Origin: UBA6120 sp964639215
GTDB lineage: Bacteria; Bacillota_I; Bacilli_A; RFN20; CAG-826
NCBI GenBank assembly: GCA_964639215.1
Contig: CAZXCV010000011.1
Coordinates: 1-47,992 of the forward strand
Length of the DNA stretch: 47,992 nt
Reading direction: 5' to 3'
Position numbers and translations under genes: made by a program. Below the pieces are notes generated by a model. The model was not told the origin of the DNA. It searched no databases and saw only the letters and a list, made by a program, of their open reading frames with translations. Shown here one piece after another: positions 17,616 through 25,566 of the stretch (its first letter is position 1; each line of letters starts with the position of its first letter).

Positions 17616-18899
17616 CTAGACCGCTACTAAAAAAAGCGGTTCTTTTAATGTGATGATACCATGATCAACGATGATTTTTTGTCCGCTGATCATATCGATA
17701 AATGGTCCATCAGCCATCGGCACGTATACTTGTCGTTCGTGTTTCGAGGTGTTAAAAATACCGTAACAGGCGCCACTACCTGTCGTCATTTTGGCAACAA
17801 TTAGATCTAGTTGCAGGTGATCGATAATGTCAAATCGTTTAACATCGGCAAAGCATGGTTGCTTTTTAATGGCAATGAGTTTTTTGATGAAGTCATAAAA
17901 GGATTGGTCGTTAATCGTTAAGTCGATCGGTTGGTGTTCAAATAGTGACGGCGTTGTTTTATTTTTCATCTCTTGGCCAGCATAGATGAACCCAACTCCG
18001 TTTTGAAAAAACGACCATGCTGTTAAATTTCGTAAGATTGTGTCATTTTTTACAATCGCAGCAATACGTGTTTGATCATGATTTTCAAGAAAATGGAGTT
18101 TCAAATAGTCAGCGGGAAAGATATATTCTTGTGTCCGCACTTGCCGTAAGTAAGCTTTAAGATCTCCATCTTTGAGTAAATATGTTTTAAGTGCAGGATA
18201 AACGTCATAGTCATAGAGCACATCAAATACTTGAAACATCTCCGGGTCTGAATATCCTTCATAGCCTAATGATCGTAAGTATTTGATGAATTCAGGTTCG
18301 ATCGACTCTGAAAGCCAAATTAAATCATCGTTCAATGTATTGCACGTCCCGATAACCTCTTTCCAAAAATCGAGTGGAATCAGTGGGGCAACATCACACC
18401 GGAAACCGTCGATGCCAGTTTGCACCCAATATTTCATCATCGCAATCAGGTAATCACGAACTGGTCGTAGGTCCAGCCGTAAATCAGCGATATCCGACCA
18501 TTCGCCAATTCGATTGGCAAGTTTACCATCTTTATAGTAGTAAAACTCCGGGTGTTCTTTTACAAGCGTGGCATCACGGCTTGTGTGATTCAAAACAACA
18601 TCGAGCATGACCTTAAAACCAAACTCGTGCGCAACATTAAGAAAATGGCGATAATCATCAAACGTTCCTAATTCTGGATTGATCGCATAATAATCCTTGA
18701 TTGAATACGGGCTCCCAAGCGCTCCTTTACGAGACGCTTCACCGATTGGGTTAATCGGTAATAGATATAAGATGGTGACTCCTAAATCTTTGAGTCGCGG
18801 TAAGTCACCTTCAAGTGCTTTGAAAGTACCTTCCATCGTGTGATTTCGGACATAAATCTGATAAATCGTCGCATTTTTTAAACTTCGTTTATTTTTCAT
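17616..18899 (-). CDS. Cytoplasmic alpha-amylase-family glycoside hydrolase (GH13)
   Basis: There is no signal peptide, so the enzyme should act on imported alpha-glucan oligosaccharides. GH13 regions: DVVLNH near residue 100, GFRCDVA with nucleophile D169, acid/base E198 in WLSESIE, and D275 in LENHD. The N-terminus ATIYQIYVRNHTMEGTF and the INPELGTFDDYRHF segment are typical of short GH13 enzymes. At 427 residues it has only a compact C-terminal domain. Exact specificity (alpha-amylase, maltogenic enzyme or glucosidase) cannot be assigned. It is the last gene of the smpB-folC-folT-small protein operon, 18 nt after the small gene, with a GAGG ribosome site. Presumably it processes products of the two secreted pullulanases. 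Confidence 0.9.
   Translation of the reverse strand: MKNKRSLKNATIYQIYVRNHTMEGTFKALEGDLPRLKDLGVTILYLLPINPIGEASRKGALGSPYSIKDYYAINPELGTFDDYRHFLNVAHEFGFKVMLDVVLNHTSRDATLVKEHPEFYYYKDGKLANRIGEWSDIADLRLDLRPVRDYLIAMMKYWVQTGIDGFRCDVAPLIPLDFWKEVIGTCNTLNDDLIWLSESIEPEFIKYLRSLGYEGYSDPEMFQVFDVLYDYDVYPALKTYLLKDGDLKAYLRQVRTQEYIFPADYLKLHFLENHDQTRIAAIVKNDTILRNLTAWSFFQNGVGFIYAGQEMKNKTTPSLFEHQPIDLTINDQSFYDFIKKLIAIKKQPCFADVKRFDIIDHLQLDLIVAKMTTGSGACYGIFNTSKHERQVYVPMADGPFIDMISGQKIIVDHGIITLKEPLFLVAV
17618..17646 (+). terminator. Weak terminator for the LicD gene within the GH13 3' end
   Basis: A 6-bp stem ACCGCT/AGCGGT (17620-17625 with 17635-17640), a 9-nt A-rich loop and TCTTTT follow the LicD stop directly. The element lies inside the last codons of the convergent GH13 gene. 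The stem is short, so confidence is modest. Confidence 0.45.
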
Positions 18900-18917
18900 A
18901 ATGACGTCCTCACATGG

Positions 18918-19076
18918 TTAAATAAATTGCAGGATGATTGCTAGAATCACGATTAAAATTAATAAGATTGAAATAATAATGATGCCGAATTTTGGGAAAA
19001 CATAACCGTTTGATTCTGTGGTTTTTTCCTGAACTTCATCGCGATTTTCTTCGCTCTTTTTTTCAATATCAGTCAA
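18918..19076 (-). CDS. Small single-pass membrane protein, 52 residues, unknown function
   Basis: I place the start at a TTG (19076) because GAGGAG (19086-19091) lies 9 nt upstream; the frame stays open further upstream but those starts lack such a site. The protein has a charged, Glu/Lys-rich N-terminal half (MTDIEKKSEENRDEVQEKTT) and one long hydrophobic segment (about 31-52) at the very C-terminus, so it should be tail-anchored with its N-terminus probably inside. It overlaps the folT stop by 8 nt and sits in the same operon. I recognise no family. Its place between folT and a GH13 gene gives no clear role. Confidence 0.65.
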   Translation of the reverse strand: MTDIEKKSEENRDEVQEKTTESNGYVFPKFGIIIISILLILIVILAIILQFI

Positions 19077-19845
19077 CGCGATCACTCCTCGCTTTATCAA
19101 TATAACGGTGATAGGCAATTAAGACATAATTAAGTACTAGCGTCTTGATTGGAAATGTCAAAATCAAGATCACCGATTGAATGAAGAGTACCATTAAAAT
19201 GTCGAGTCCGAAAAACCACGATTTCCACACACTGCCCCACATCATATGGACAAATATTTCTAAAATGAGAATGACAAAGGCGCTTTCATGGGGACTTGGG
19301 CATTTGGGATAAAGCATAATTCGCTTTTGAAAATAACTATTGGAAAAATAGATAAAAATTGAGAATCCCGTAAAGACGAGAAAACTAATGATTGGAATCA
19401 GAACTTTCATGTAAATGTCGATATTGTAGTTAGTACCACTAATCCGCACACTCGATTGGGTAAGCACGTAAATTAGTAAGAATAACCAGATGAGTCCAAG
19501 AATGATATAACTGAGTGGAAATGGTCGTTTTTTATAACGCATAAATGCGCTTGCCTTAAATAAAAGATACGGCAAAACCCCCATTAAAATAAATGAGATC
19601 GTGACGTATGGTGTGTATGGATATCCCGTGATATCGAATACGAAAAACCCAAGAATATCGACGCTTGCTCCAATGAACGCTCCATAAATAGGACCTAAGA
19701 GAACGCTCGAAAGAATGACAGGAATCGACCCGATACCGATGCGGATGAACGGTGGAATATTAATGACGATTAAACGTTCGAAGATAACTCCAAGGCCAAT
19801 CATTAACGCGCTGAGCGTGATGTTACGGATGACGCGATTGTTCAT
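19069..19845 (-). CDS. folT: ECF transporter substrate-binding (S) component, probably folate (FolT)
   Basis: A membrane protein of 258 residues with about six hydrophobic segments. The N-terminal ALMIGLGVIFERL and the following RIGIGSIPVILSSVLLGPIYGAFIGASVDILGF are the pattern of FolT-type S components. The start overlaps the folC stop (ATGA), a pairing known for folate S components, so the predicted substrate is folate. The protein is longer than the usual 170-200 residues because of extended loops (about 105-150) and a C-terminal part. The shared energising module (EcfA/A'/T) is not in this window. Confidence 0.82.
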   Translation of the reverse strand: MNNRVIRNITLSALMIGLGVIFERLIVINIPPFIRIGIGSIPVILSSVLLGPIYGAFIGASVDILGFFVFDITGYPYTPYVTISFILMGVLPYLLFKASAFMRYKKRPFPLSYIILGLIWLFLLIYVLTQSSVRISGTNYNIDIYMKVLIPIISFLVFTGFSIFIYFSNSYFQKRIMLYPKCPSPHESAFVILILEIFVHMMWGSVWKSWFFGLDILMVLFIQSVILILTFPIKTLVLNYVLIAYHRYIDKARSDRVD

Positions 19846-21080
19846 GATTTCAGCCCTCCGGATTGTACAAATGTTCGTACGGCGCCGATAAATGCTAGCG
19901 ACCCTGTTAATAATATAACACTTCGGTGCGGTGCGTTTTGATAGATGTGCAATAAAGCGGTTTTAAAATCATCAACGAATGGATATCGTAGCTGCTCATA
20001 ATCGTCTTGCCGTCTTGCCCGTGGGTGATTAAATGAGGTGACGGTAATATTTTTTGATAATTGCTCAAGTGATTGAAGCATAGGTCTGATGTCTTTATCT
20101 TTAAAGGCTGCAAAAATAATAGTGATCGTCTTTGTTAAAAACGGCTTCATTGCTTCAACCAGGGCTTCTATCCCATCAGGGTTATGCGCGCCATCGATGA
20201 TCATCGTTGGCTGTGATCCAATGACTTCTAACCGCCCACGGATAAATGTCATCGATAGTCCTAAGCGTATATCGATTTCTTTTATCGGCCAGCGATTCTT
20301 TAATATTTCGATGGTTTCTAGTGCAATCACGGCATTATTCACTTGATAACGAGCGCTCATCGTTAGCTCAATCCGCGCATAGTGACCATATGAAAAATAT
20401 TGATTTATCCCTTGTTTGACATCATATGCTTCTTTGACTTTGATTAACGGTGCCTCCAATTTACGGGCAGTGTCTTCAATCACTCGTAATGCTTGTGGTT
20501 CCATTTTACCAATAAGAACCGGGACTCTCGGTTTAATGATTCCCGCTTTATGACTAGCAATATCAACGATTGTTGGTCCAAGGTAATTCGTATGTTCGAT
20601 TCCGATGTTTGTAATGATACTAAGAACGGGCGTAAATATATTCGTCGCGTCAATTAAGCCACCCATGCCCACTTCAATGATTGCGAGTGTTACTTTCATA
20701 TCAGTGAAATAGGAAAACGCTAAATATGTTTGGATTTCAAACGTTGTGAGATTGAATTCGCTTATTTTCTGTTCATGCTTATTCATGAACTCAATCACGT
20801 AATCATCATCGATTTCTTGATGATCAACAACAATCATTTCAGAGAACCGCTCTAACGCTGGTGAGGTAAAAAGACCGACATGATGATTTCCATGCGCATA
20901 GATGTTTTTAATCATCGTGGCCGTTGAACCTTTACCATTCGTTCCCGTGATATGAATCGAAGGTATAAGGTATTGAAATTTATTCGCGACTAAGAAGGCA
21001 TCAAAATTTGTTCGAGAATATGCGCCCGAAGTATGGATAGCAAAATATTTCAGCACTTCTTCGATTGTGATAAATGGCAT
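19842..21080 (-). CDS. folC: Folylpolyglutamate synthase / dihydrofolate synthase
   Basis: ATP-dependent Mur-ligase-like enzyme that adds glutamate to folates, trapping them in the cell. The P-loop ITGTNGKGSTATMI is near residue 45. EVGMGGLIDATN, ITNIGIEHTNYLG and AGIIKPRVP follow, then DGAHNPDGIEAL in the C-terminal domain. Length 412 is normal. It begins 1 nt after the smpB stop and overlaps folT by 4 nt, so folate import and retention are co-expressed. Whether it also makes dihydrofolate cannot be told here; no other folate synthesis gene is present in the window. Confidence 0.94.
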   Translation of the reverse strand: MPFITIEEVLKYFAIHTSGAYSRTNFDAFLVANKFQYLIPSIHITGTNGKGSTATMIKNIYAHGNHHVGLFTSPALERFSEMIVVDHQEIDDDYVIEFMNKHEQKISEFNLTTFEIQTYLAFSYFTDMKVTLAIIEVGMGGLIDATNIFTPVLSIITNIGIEHTNYLGPTIVDIASHKAGIIKPRVPVLIGKMEPQALRVIEDTARKLEAPLIKVKEAYDVKQGINQYFSYGHYARIELTMSARYQVNNAVIALETIEILKNRWPIKEIDIRLGLSMTFIRGRLEVIGSQPTMIIDGAHNPDGIEALVEAMKPFLTKTITIIFAAFKDKDIRPMLQSLEQLSKNITVTSFNHPRARRQDDYEQLRYPFVDDFKTALLHIYQNAPHRSVILLTGSLAFIGAVRTFVQSGGLKS

Positions 21081-21081
21081 A

Positions 21082-21558
21082 TCAATCGAGATGGCGCGTT
21101 CCTTTCAACGCTTTACTTATTCTTATTTCATCTTCACGTCGCTTAATCGTTTCGCGTTTATCAAACAATTTCTTTCCTTTGGCGAGAGCAATTTCAAGTT
21201 TGGCGCGTCCTTTTGAAAAATATATTTTGGTTGGGATAATCGTGTATCCTTTTTCCTGCATCGCTTTTTGATACTTTCTAATTTCATGTTGATGCATCAA
21301 TAGTTTCCGTGTTCGTTTTGGCTCGTGATTGTAAATTGTGCCCTTGTCATAAATGGGTATATCGATATTCAAAACATACATTTCGCCACTTTTCTCAATC
21401 ACGCGAGCATCGACTAAGCTCGCACCATGGCTTCGTAAACTCTTAATCTCAGTTCCTGTCAATACTAGTCCGACCTCGAGAAATTGTGACAAAAAATAGT
21501 CGTAATGCGCCCGGCTATTTTTGGCAATGAGTTTCGTTCCTTGATCGTTAGCTTTCAT
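21082..21558 (-). CDS. smpB: SsrA-binding protein SmpB
   Basis: Partner of tmRNA in rescue of stalled ribosomes. The family is clear: KLIAKNSRAHYDYF, FLEVGLVLTGTEIKSLRSHGAS, EMYVLNIDIPIYDKG, EPKRTRKLLMHQHEI and GYTIIPTKIYFSKGRAKLEIALAKGKKLFDKRE, with the basic C-terminal tail that enters the mRNA channel. Length 158 is normal. It is the first gene of a leftward operon; a TATAAT box on its strand lies at 21574-21579, 15 nt before the ATG. The tmRNA gene is not visible in this window. Confidence 0.97.
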   Translation of the reverse strand: MKANDQGTKLIAKNSRAHYDYFLSQFLEVGLVLTGTEIKSLRSHGASLVDARVIEKSGEMYVLNIDIPIYDKGTIYNHEPKRTRKLLMHQHEIRKYQKAMQEKGYTIIPTKIYFSKGRAKLEIALAKGKKLFDKRETIKRREDEIRISKALKGTRHLD

Positions 21559-21663
21559 GTTTTTACCTATATAATTATACTGGTATCAAACTATAAAATA
21601 TATTTTAAAGTATCCAATCTTCATTCCGAAATAGTATAAATTTCAAATATCGAGATGATAGGT

Positions 21664-21669
21664 TATAAT
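21664..21669 (+). promoter_or_regulatory. -10 box immediately before the LTD-protein start codon
   Basis: A perfect TATAAT ends 11 nt before the ATG at 21681. Transcription would begin about 4-9 nt before the start codon, leaving no room for a ribosome site. The -35 candidate TTTCAA (21641-21646, 17-nt spacer) is poor. Confidence 0.55.
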
Positions 21670-21680
21670 TTGAGAAACTT

Positions 21681-22958
21681 ATGAATAATCATTCCTTCTT
21701 CGCTAAGACGATAAAATTTGTAACGGTATCCCTATTAACAGTCCTATTACATGTGAGTGGTTTCGCCTTCTTTTATACGTTCAATCCACCAATATTAAGT
21801 GTTAGGGCGTCTAGCGACATCAGTTCAATCGATATCGAACATTTACCATATGTAACGACTTTTTCACTTGGTGATACACTTGAGTATCCTGGTTTATCAC
21901 TGCTAGTGACATATAGCGACACCACGACAACCACCATCACATCGGGCTTTTCACTTGAAGGTGGTAATAATTTGCAACTTGGGAAACAAACAATCTTTGT
22001 TAATTATCAAAATCAATTGACATCATTCGACATCGATGTGACGAATCAAGGCGCCATCACTAAAGTACTCGTTGCCAATGACATATTTATTTCTGAAATA
22101 ATTAGCCTAAACGACGACCTCCAGGCAATTGAGATATTTAATGGCACTGATCGTAATATTAATTTATCCGATTATCAACTTCAAATTACGGATTTGTCTA
22201 ATCAAACAGTTACTTATGATTTCACGATTGACACTGTGCTTAGCTATCTTGCTGACTCAACATATGTGATTGCTAATGAAATGGTTAATAGTGATACCGT
22301 CGACCAAGTCGAGCTCGCATTCTCGCTCATAGCCACGAAAACGATAAGTTTATATCATAAAGAAACCAATCAAGCCATAGACATCATTCGCCTTGACGAC
22401 TCCTCAATTACTGATGGAACGCAAAATGGAGTGGCTGATTTAGTCAACCTCCACCTTGTTCGCGGTCCCAAGATAACAAGTCCAACATCGATATTTAACT
22501 GGAAGCATTGGCGAATATCAGATAGTCTCGTCACGCTGGGACAGCATTCCATGCAAACACCACAACTAAGTGTCGAGCAACAAGCGATAAGTTACGGGGA
22601 ATATATCATGTATGGTATTGGTATGAATGCCGCCAGCGATTATTTCAATGTTTTCTATGAACTGCGCGATGAATTCAATGCACTTTCAAATGAAACCAAA
22701 CAATATTTTCTTACAAATAAGGCCCATCCAATTACAGGCATTAACGAAGGTGGACGGGAAGTCACCAATACATTTAATGATGCAATTGGACGTTATAATT
22801 ATTTAGCCTCAAAAACTGGAAACCCGGGCTTGACGGGTGACCGATTGGGGATTGCAATCAACTGGGAGCAGACACTACCAATCATTATTATGGGGGCAAT
22901 CATTGTCTTTGCCGGTGCTGTCTATGTCTTTTTCCGTATCAAGTTTTTCCGAAATTAA
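21681..22958 (+). CDS. Secreted, membrane-anchored protein with Ig-like and lamin-tail (LTD) domains
   Basis: An N-terminal hydrophobic signal or anchor (about 10-35) is followed by a short Ig-like region with the YSDTTTTTIT motif (about 50-115, BIG3-like). A lamin-tail domain runs about 128-270, recognisable from IFISEIISLNDDLQAIEIFNGTDRNINLSDYQL and the later SDSLVTLGQHS. A conserved-looking helical region (about 290-375) and a C-terminal membrane segment (about 393-418) ending in basic residues complete it. LTD domains occur in secreted nucleases and surface proteins of many bacteria; no catalytic domain is visible here. Function is unknown, and surface display is likely. It is transcribed alone between the smpB operon and the 2-epimerase gene. 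Confidence 0.75.
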   Translation: MNNHSFFAKTIKFVTVSLLTVLLHVSGFAFFYTFNPPILSVRASSDISSIDIEHLPYVTTFSLGDTLEYPGLSLLVTYSDTTTTTITSGFSLEGGNNLQLGKQTIFVNYQNQLTSFDIDVTNQGAITKVLVANDIFISEIISLNDDLQAIEIFNGTDRNINLSDYQLQITDLSNQTVTYDFTIDTVLSYLADSTYVIANEMVNSDTVDQVELAFSLIATKTISLYHKETNQAIDIIRLDDSSITDGTQNGVADLVNLHLVRGPKITSPTSIFNWKHWRISDSLVTLGQHSMQTPQLSVEQQAISYGEYIMYGIGMNAASDYFNVFYELRDEFNALSNETKQYFLTNKAHPITGINEGGREVTNTFNDAIGRYNYLASKTGNPGLTGDRLGIAINWEQTLPIIIMGAIIVFAGAVYVFFRIKFFRN

Positions 22959-23010
22959 CACATGGCTATGGTAAGATATTGACTGATATAACGAACGGAG
23001 CAGTGACGCG

Positions 23011-24141
23011 ATGGAAAAAATGAAAGTAATGACAATTATCGGTACGAGGCCGGAAATCATCCGGTTGTCTGAAGTCATAAAAGCTTGCGATGTCGCCTTT
23101 AATCACATTCTCGTTCACACNNNNNNNNNNGGTCAGAATTATGACTATGAATTAAACCAAATCTTCTTTGAAGATCTGGGACTCCGTCAACCCGATTATT
23201 TCTTAAATTGTGCTGGTACAACGCTCGGAGCAACAATTGGCAAAGTCATCGAAAAAAGCTATGAACTCATTCGTGATTTAAAACCAGATGCTGTTTTGAT
23301 CTTAGGCGATACCAATTCGGCGCTTGCCGCCATTGCGGCTAAGCGTCTCAAATGCCCCATCTTCCACATGGAAGCTGGTAATCGCTGTGGTGATTGGAAC
23401 GTCCCTGAAACGATTAATCGGAAAATCGTCGACCATATTGCCGATTTCAATTTGCCGTATACCGACTATAGTTACCGTTATTTAATTAAAGAAGGGCTCG
23501 AAGATCGTTACATTGAAATCACAGGATCACCAATTCGCGAGGTGCTCGATGCCCACAACGAACAAATTGAACGTTCTGACATTCACACACGACTCGAAGT
23601 CCAAAAAGGTCAATATATCGTTTTATCATGGCACCGCGAAGAAAATGTTGATCATCCCAATCATTTTAATAGCATCGCTAACGCCATCAATGCAGTTGTG
23701 AAAAAGTATCAATTCCCAATCATCTTTTCATGTCATCCGCGGACATATAAAAAACTTGAAGCAAGCGGTATCACGCTCGACCCATTAATAAGACAAATCA
23801 AACCGCTCGGCTTCACTGACTACTGCCGCTTGCAAAAAGATGCCTTCATCGTTATTTCCGATAGTGGAACCGTATCCGAGGAATCAGCGATGCTTCGCTT
23901 CCGGGCAATCTTAATGCGGACATCGACCGAACGACCTGAAGCCATCGATGCCAAGACGATTATTCTTAGCGGGATTGATGAAGATGGTGTCCTAAAGGCA
24001 ATCGAGCAAATGCAAAAAAAGGAACCGGTTGATTACGCGATTCCTTTCTATTACACGATTAATGATGTGTCAACTCGCGTCGTTAAGATCATCAACGAAC
24101 AAGTTGCGTTTATCAATCAAACTATTTGGAGAAAAGGCTAA
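23011..24141 (+). CDS. Non-hydrolysing UDP-sugar 2-epimerase (WecB/WbjD-CapG type), with assembly gap
   Basis: Two-domain GT-B-fold epimerase. It has IIGTRPEIIRL, GQNYDYELNQIFFEDLG, LVLGDTNSAL, FHMEAGNRCGDWNVPETINRKIVDH, then SWHREENVD, SCHPRT and SDSGTVSEESAMLR. The HTGQNYDYELN block and the MEAGNRC-PE-INR-IVDH block resemble the WbjD/FnlC/CapG subgroup, which makes UDP-N-acetyl-L-fucosamine, more than E. coli WecB. The other two enzymes of that pathway are not in this window, so UDP-GlcNAc 2-epimerase (UDP-ManNAc) remains possible. Ten Ns interrupt codons 37-40. An extended -10 (TGATATAAC, 22984-22992) and ACGGAG (22994-22999) precede the ATG. The 3' end overlaps the convergent Wzz-like gene by 20 nt. 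Confidence 0.88.
   Translation: MEKMKVMTIIGTRPEIIRLSEVIKACDVAFNHILVHXXXXGQNYDYELNQIFFEDLGLRQPDYFLNCAGTTLGATIGKVIEKSYELIRDLKPDAVLILGDTNSALAAIAAKRLKCPIFHMEAGNRCGDWNVPETINRKIVDHIADFNLPYTDYSYRYLIKEGLEDRYIEITGSPIREVLDAHNEQIERSDIHTRLEVQKGQYIVLSWHREENVDHPNHFNSIANAINAVVKKYQFPIIFSCHPRTYKKLEASGITLDPLIRQIKPLGFTDYCRLQKDAFIVISDSGTVSEESAMLRFRAILMRTSTERPEAIDAKTIILSGIDEDGVLKAIEQMQKKEPVDYAIPFYYTINDVSTRVVKIINEQVAFINQTIWRKG
23121..23130. other. Assembly gap (ten Ns) inside the 2-epimerase gene
   Basis: Ten Ns replace sequence between a His codon followed by AC and the GGT-CAG of the GQNY motif. Relatives have His-Thr-Gly-Gln at this place, and ACN codes for Thr, so the real gap is probably a single base and nine Ns are padding. 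Confidence 0.9.
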
Positions 24142-25522
24142 GCAAACTTTTCTTTTCGGATTTTCCTTTTAAGAACGCGCCACCAATTAGATGCATATCA
24201 TTATCGACAATGATGAGCGACGTTTTCACAAACTCTTTCTTTTTGGTGTTTTCGATTTTGCCAATCACGAGGACACCATCAAGCAAGTGCGCACACGATA
24301 AAATCGTTAATTCCTTCAGCGTCGGTGGGCAATTAACAAGCACGTAGTCATATTCTTTGCGAGCTTCATCGATGATTTTTTTGACGCGATCGGATTTAAT
24401 AATTTTTGAGCCAAGTGCACTCGTCATCCCTGGTAGCACAAATAAATACGGATTGACACGTTCGAGAAACTCTTCTTTTCCTTTGTAGCTTAAATAGTAA
24501 GAGACGATGTTTTTATCGTTATGAACGTTAAATACTTCGTGCATAAATGGATGTTCAAAATCAAAATCCAGCACGAGCACTTTTTGATGTTCTTTCGCAT
24601 ACACATGGGCAATCGAAGCGAGCAATGAAGCCTTGCTTTGATATTCTCGTGTCGAAGTGACCCCGATTGTTTTGACTTGTTTATCAGGTGTGAAATTTTC
24701 AATGTCGTTTTGCAATTTTAAAATATCGCGATAATAGTGATTGCTAAAGTCATTTGGATCGACGATGTCTAAATCACCGACCGTGAGTAATGAAGGATCG
24801 CTCCTGCGCTTACTTCTATTCTTTTTGTTATCGGAATAGGCCACCGTAAACGCATTAATGCCGAGCGCTTGTATTTCGCCTGTATAATGAACAAAATCGC
24901 TAAAGATATCGGTGAAGATACCTAGTCCTGCGCCGATGACACCACCAAGGATCACAAAGATTGCTAAATATAATGTATTAGAAGGCCCAGTATACGCTGC
25001 CACAGTCGCCTCCTGGCTAATAAACGAAAAACTCGCTAACAAACCCGTTGAATATGGCTCGGCGGTAAATACGGTTTCAGCGGCTTGAATCACGGCATTA
25101 ACAATTTTCACGGCAGTTATATCATATTCGCCAGCAAAGGTAATTGTTACCCGGTATGACGTTGTGGTCGAACTAGTCGCTAAGCCCGATAAAATATATG
25201 CTTGCGTAATCGGATTGCCATTAGGAAGTGTGACATCCGTATCAACAAGAATGGTTACCGCTTCATTTGCGACAGTGGCTGATTTGATGTCGGTAGTGAT
25301 CGTTGTCATCGCTTGTGAGGAAACGGCGGCGGCATTTGGTCGGCTCGCCGTCAGATATCCCGTGGCCGTGTATTCGGGGATAACAACCATATTTGTATAG
25401 ACAAACCCGAGGACGAGTCCAAGCACCGTAAAGTAAATAATCGTATATAAGTTACGGCGAATCATCATCCATAAATCATAGAGACTGATGGAACTTGCGT
25501 TAATTTCTATTTTTTTATTCAT
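24122..25522 (-). CDS. Wzz-like chain-length protein fused to a degenerate BY-kinase domain
   Basis: The N-terminal part is a polysaccharide co-polymerase: two membrane segments (about 25-47 and 181-203) flank an outer domain that begins PEYTATGYLTASRP. The C-terminal part (about 245-466) has the fold pattern of bacterial tyrosine kinases but with altered motifs. The Walker A region reads TSTREYQSKAS (K297) where the family has a GxGKS loop. Walker A' keeps DFDFEHP (D319, D321). Walker B reads VNCPP, with N397 where the family has Asp. The C-terminus has no tyrosine cluster. It should set polymer length or export, but probably without kinase activity. A TATAAT box lies at 25549-25554 on its strand. 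Confidence 0.8.
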   Translation of the reverse strand: MNKKIEINASSISLYDLWMMIRRNLYTIIYFTVLGLVLGFVYTNMVVIPEYTATGYLTASRPNAAAVSSQAMTTITTDIKSATVANEAVTILVDTDVTLPNGNPITQAYILSGLATSSTTTSYRVTITFAGEYDITAVKIVNAVIQAAETVFTAEPYSTGLLASFSFISQEATVAAYTGPSNTLYLAIFVILGGVIGAGLGIFTDIFSDFVHYTGEIQALGINAFTVAYSDNKKNRSKRRSDPSLLTVGDLDIVDPNDFSNHYYRDILKLQNDIENFTPDKQVKTIGVTSTREYQSKASLLASIAHVYAKEHQKVLVLDFDFEHPFMHEVFNVHNDKNIVSYYLSYKGKEEFLERVNPYLFVLPGMTSALGSKIIKSDRVKKIIDEARKEYDYVLVNCPPTLKELTILSCAHLLDGVLVIGKIENTKKKEFVKTSLIIVDNDMHLIGGAFLKGKSEKKSLLSLFSK

Positions 25523-25566
25523 GCATTAACCTTATTAATATACCTATATTATAAAATAACTTATTT

